From NCBI GenBank assembly GCA_025454445.1, contig JALOOK010000203.1:1-7826 (forward strand): DNA of 7,826 nucleotides, read 5' to 3'. A model generated the notes under the pieces. The model was given only the letters and a program-made list of their open reading frames with translations, made no database searches and was not told where the DNA came from. A program made the position numbers and the translations under genes. This document shows positions 6,190 to 7,826 of this stretch, piece by piece. This DNA comes from Oscillatoria sp. Prado101 (GTDB lineage: Bacteria; Cyanobacteriota; Cyanobacteriia; Cyanobacteriales; Oscillatoriaceae). How positions within the stretch are numbered: position 1 is the stretch's first letter; every line of letters begins with the position of its first letter.

Positions 6190-7557
6190 CTACTTTTCCG
6201 ACAGAATACTTAACTTAACTGCCTCACCGTCTTTCAGGGGTTTACCGGCGCGGGAGACAAATCGCTCTCCCGCACTCAATCCCGAAAGGATTTCCACCTG
6301 CCCGTTGGCGCGTTCGCCGAGCTGGACGCTGCGAGCGGAAACCTTGACTTCCTTCCCCTCACCACTGACGACAAACACAACCCCCTCACTGCTCCTTTGC
6401 TCCAGAGCACCCCTGTCCTTGAGCTCCCCTGCGCCTTTGCTCCCCTGCTCTCCGGCTCCGCCTCTCCCTGTTCCACCGGCTTCCAGCGCCTTCAAGGGCA
6501 CGAGCACGCGCTCAGCTTGCCTTGACTGAAAGCTGACTCGCGCCAGCAAGCCGCTGCCAATTTTACCACTGCTGTTGGAAATAGTGACTTCCACCGGCAC
6601 TCTGCGAGCTTGCGGATCGGCGGCGGGGGAAATGCGCGTCACCTCGCCGGTGAAGCTTTCTTGCGGATAGGCGTCTAATTTGACTCGCACCCTTTGCCCA
6701 ACCCGAATATTGCTCAGTTCCAATTCCGAGACATCGACGGCGACTTTCACCTGGCTGAAATCGCCGATTTTCAGGATTTCGCTCCCCGGCTGCACGAGAT
6801 TGCCCGGTTCGGTGACGCGCTGCAGCACGGTGCCTGCGATCGGGGAAGTTAAGACTGCGTAGGAGAGTCGCTCTCGCACTTGGGCGAGGATGGCTTCCCC
6901 GGCGACGACGCGCCCCTGCGCCGCTGCGACAGCTTGCTGCTGCGTGGCAACTTGCATTTGGGCGGATCGCAGAGCCTGCTCTGCTGTCCGCGCCGCTGTC
7001 CGCTCTTGTTCCGCAGCTTGGGCTGAAACCGCTCCTTCTTTATAAAGCTGTTCGAGCCGGTTGGCGTCTGCTTGCGCTTGCTGCAGTTGCAGTCTCGCCT
7101 CTTCCACCTTGGTGCGAGCGTTGCTCACTTCTGCCTCAGCACGCGCCACCTCGGATTTGCGGGCGGCGAGTTCCGCTTCCGCCCCGACTACCGCACTCAT
7201 CTGCAGGGCGTCGTCCAGTCGGGCCAGGACTTGGCCTTTTTGTACGGTGTCTCCCACATCGGCGTTGAGTTCCAGCAGCTTACCCTCGACTTGGGGGCGC
7301 AGGGAGACTTCCCGCACCGGGAGGGTGGTGCCGGTGGACTCCAGCGGCTCGCTCAGGGTGCCGGTGCGGGCGATGGCCACATCTACCGGCGTTGCGCCGG
7401 CGGGCCTTTCCGCCCTGGGGGCGCGGGTTTGGGCGTCAGCTGCTTCTTTGGGCAGCCAGCCGCAACCAGAGGCTGCTGCCAGCAAGCCGGCGAACGCTAC
7501 TAGGCGGCAAATCCTGAGAGTCACAACTGGAGGGGGAACATCTGAACTCTTAAACAT
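6190..7557 (-). CDS. RND efflux periplasmic adaptor, HlyD/AcrA-like membrane fusion lipoprotein, 455 aa
   Basis: This protein links an RND permease to an outer-membrane channel across the periplasm. Residues 14-31 form a hydrophobic signal, and AASGC places a likely lipidated cysteine at C32. The order is typical of the family: first half of the lipoyl (barrel-sandwich) domain about 80-118 with VEGKLLELNADVGDTVQKGQ, alpha-helical hairpin about 119-232 rich in Ala/Glu/Gln/Arg, second lipoyl half 233-265 with SPIAGTVLQRV and PGNLVQPG, beta-barrel about 268-350, and membrane-proximal domain about 392-455 (VQLGER, LSAGERFV). Residues 360-391 form an unusual G/E/K/R-rich insertion. The ATG is preceded by an in-frame TAA, so it is the furthest start; no Shine-Dalgarno site is visible. 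It probably pairs with the permease at 468-3686 on the same strand, although the kinase gene lies between them. The TAG stop is at 6190-6192. Confidence 0.94.
   Translation of the reverse strand: MFKSSDVPPPVVTLRICRLVAFAGLLAAASGCGWLPKEAADAQTRAPRAERPAGATPVDVAIARTGTLSEPLESTGTTLPVREVSLRPQVEGKLLELNADVGDTVQKGQVLARLDDALQMSAVVGAEAELAARKSEVARAEAEVSNARTKVEEARLQLQQAQADANRLEQLYKEGAVSAQAAEQERTAARTAEQALRSAQMQVATQQQAVAAAQGRVVAGEAILAQVRERLSYAVLTSPIAGTVLQRVTEPGNLVQPGSEILKIGDFSQVKVAVDVSELELSNIRVGQRVRVKLDAYPQESFTGEVTRISPAADPQARRVPVEVTISNSSGKIGSGLLARVSFQSRQAERVLVPLKALEAGGTGRGGAGEQGSKGAGELKDRGALEQRSSEGVVFVVSGEGKEVKVSARSVQLGERANGQVEILSGLSAGERFVSRAGKPLKDGEAVKLSILSEK
6385..6480 (-). repeat. Repetitive GGGGAGC-type DNA encoding an in-frame low-complexity insertion in the adaptor
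   Basis: On the plus strand GCTCCTTTGCTCC (6391-6403) recurs as GCGCCTTTGCTCC (6431-6443), and CTCCCCTGC occurs at 6424-6432 and 6440-6448. The encoded residues 360-391 are a run of G, E, K, R, A, Q and S with no hydrophobic pattern. They fall between VLVPLKALEA and VFVVSGEGKEV, where relatives usually have only a short turn. The purine-rich coding strand stands out from the rest of the gene, which suggests an intergenic-type repeat captured in frame. Confidence 0.6.
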
Positions 7558-7640
7558 TTAATTTACATTAAATAAAGATGGTAGAGTCTGAGATGTGCTT
7601 ATCTGGACAGCGATTTATTTTTCGCTCAGTTCATTAACAA

Positions 7641-7653
7641 GCAGATTATCTGC
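7641..7653. promoter_or_regulatory. 13-bp palindrome GCAGATTATCTGC, operator-like
   Basis: GCAGAT and ATCTGC are exact complements around a single central T. It lies 84 bases upstream of the adaptor start and is unlike the GC-rich repeats elsewhere in the window. Its size and symmetry fit a binding site for a dimeric regulator. No regulator is identified, and chance occurrence is possible. Confidence 0.35.
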
Positions 7654-7677
7654 GCGTCTGCCTCGCCCGTAGTTCTG

Positions 7678-7744
7678 CCCGCTAGGGGTGGGGACGCTGG
7701 CGGTGCCGGTTTGGTGAACTGACATGGCCTGTCCCGCTAGGGGT
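7678..7744. repeat. Direct repeat CCCGCTAGGGGT (2 copies, 55-bp period)
   Basis: CCCGCTAGGGGT is found exactly at 7678-7689 and 7733-7744, each followed by a G-rich tail. A relative, GCTAGGGGGTGGGG, lies at 445-458 past the permease stop, so versions of this element lie at both ends of the efflux locus. The second copy overlaps GCCTGTCCC (7727-7735), the half-site of the hairpin at 393-413. Confidence 0.65.
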
Positions 7745-7826
7745 TGGGTGTTTAAATTATATGACTTCCTGTTAATTTTAATAAAAATTTTAAATATTTT
7801 GTGTTACTCCGCATATAATATTATAA

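Larger units (their letters stand above)
7558..7826. promoter_or_regulatory. Upstream region of the adaptor gene, no gene seen
   Basis: No convincing reading frame is present. The first 30 bases beyond the adaptor ATG are AT-rich (minus TTTATTTAATGTAAATTAA), and the last 75 bases of the window are very AT-rich. A minus-strand TATAAT (7756-7761) could be a -10 with a leader of about 190 bases, but no good -35 accompanies it. A plus-strand TATAAT lies at 7814-7819 near the window end. The middle is GC-rich and holds the repeats listed separately. The promoter of the adaptor should be in here, but its exact place is not clear. Confidence 0.4.

Noticed and set aside
7061..7561. Plus-strand frames of 166 and 143 residues opposite the adaptor
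   Set aside because: Ser/Ala/Arg-rich composition is typical of the antisense of a GC-rich coiled-coil region. The minus-strand adaptor explains this DNA fully.

Overview
The window looks like chromosomal DNA from a filamentous-type cyanobacterium. This is an inference from three things seen in the sequence: two exact HIP1 octamers (GCGATCGC, 2026-2033 and 2404-2411), intergenic spaces packed with the short palindromes and tandem heptamer-type repeats common in such genomes, and a histidine kinase of a cyanobacterial style (AHEINNPVNFI H-box). The genus cannot be fixed from sequence alone.

Three full-length genes fill most of the window. On the minus strand, 7557-6190 encodes a lipoprotein periplasmic adaptor (HlyD/AcrA-like membrane fusion protein), and 3686-468 encodes a 1072-residue RND inner-membrane efflux permease (AcrB-like fold). 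Between them, on the plus strand, 3961-5841 encodes an orphan sensor histidine kinase with a periplasmic double-Cache-type sensor. Adaptor and permease keep the usual adaptor-then-permease order on one strand, but the inverted kinase gene splits them. The kinase is divergent from the permease and convergent with the adaptor. No outer-membrane factor (TolC type) and no response regulator lies in the window.

A fourth, very small reading frame at the left edge (144-13, minus) resembles the N-terminus of a cyanobacterial XRE-type helix-turn-helix regulator joined directly to its last residues. It is probably an internally deleted remnant.

The gaps hold the less ordinary material. 145-467 carries a GGTGC direct repeat and three strong GC-rich inverted repeats. 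3687-3960 (divergent promoter region) carries a 15-bp tandem duplication plus GCCCCAT-type heptamers and two palindromes. 5842-6189 (convergent gap) carries the same two palindrome families in mirror order, so the kinase gene is symmetrically bracketed. 7558-7826 carries a 13-bp operator-like palindrome and a 12-bp direct repeat. Inside the adaptor, a G/E/K/R-rich stretch of about 32 residues, encoded by repetitive GGGGAGC-type DNA, interrupts the usual boundary between the beta-barrel and the last domain.

Working model (inference): adaptor and permease form the inner-membrane part of a tripartite efflux pump that borrows an outer-membrane channel encoded elsewhere. The embedded kinase may sense a small ligand in the periplasm and may control the pump through a distant response regulator. 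I see no clearly new system. The best leads are the bracketed kinase, the repeat-derived insertion in the adaptor and the altered proton-relay residues of the permease.
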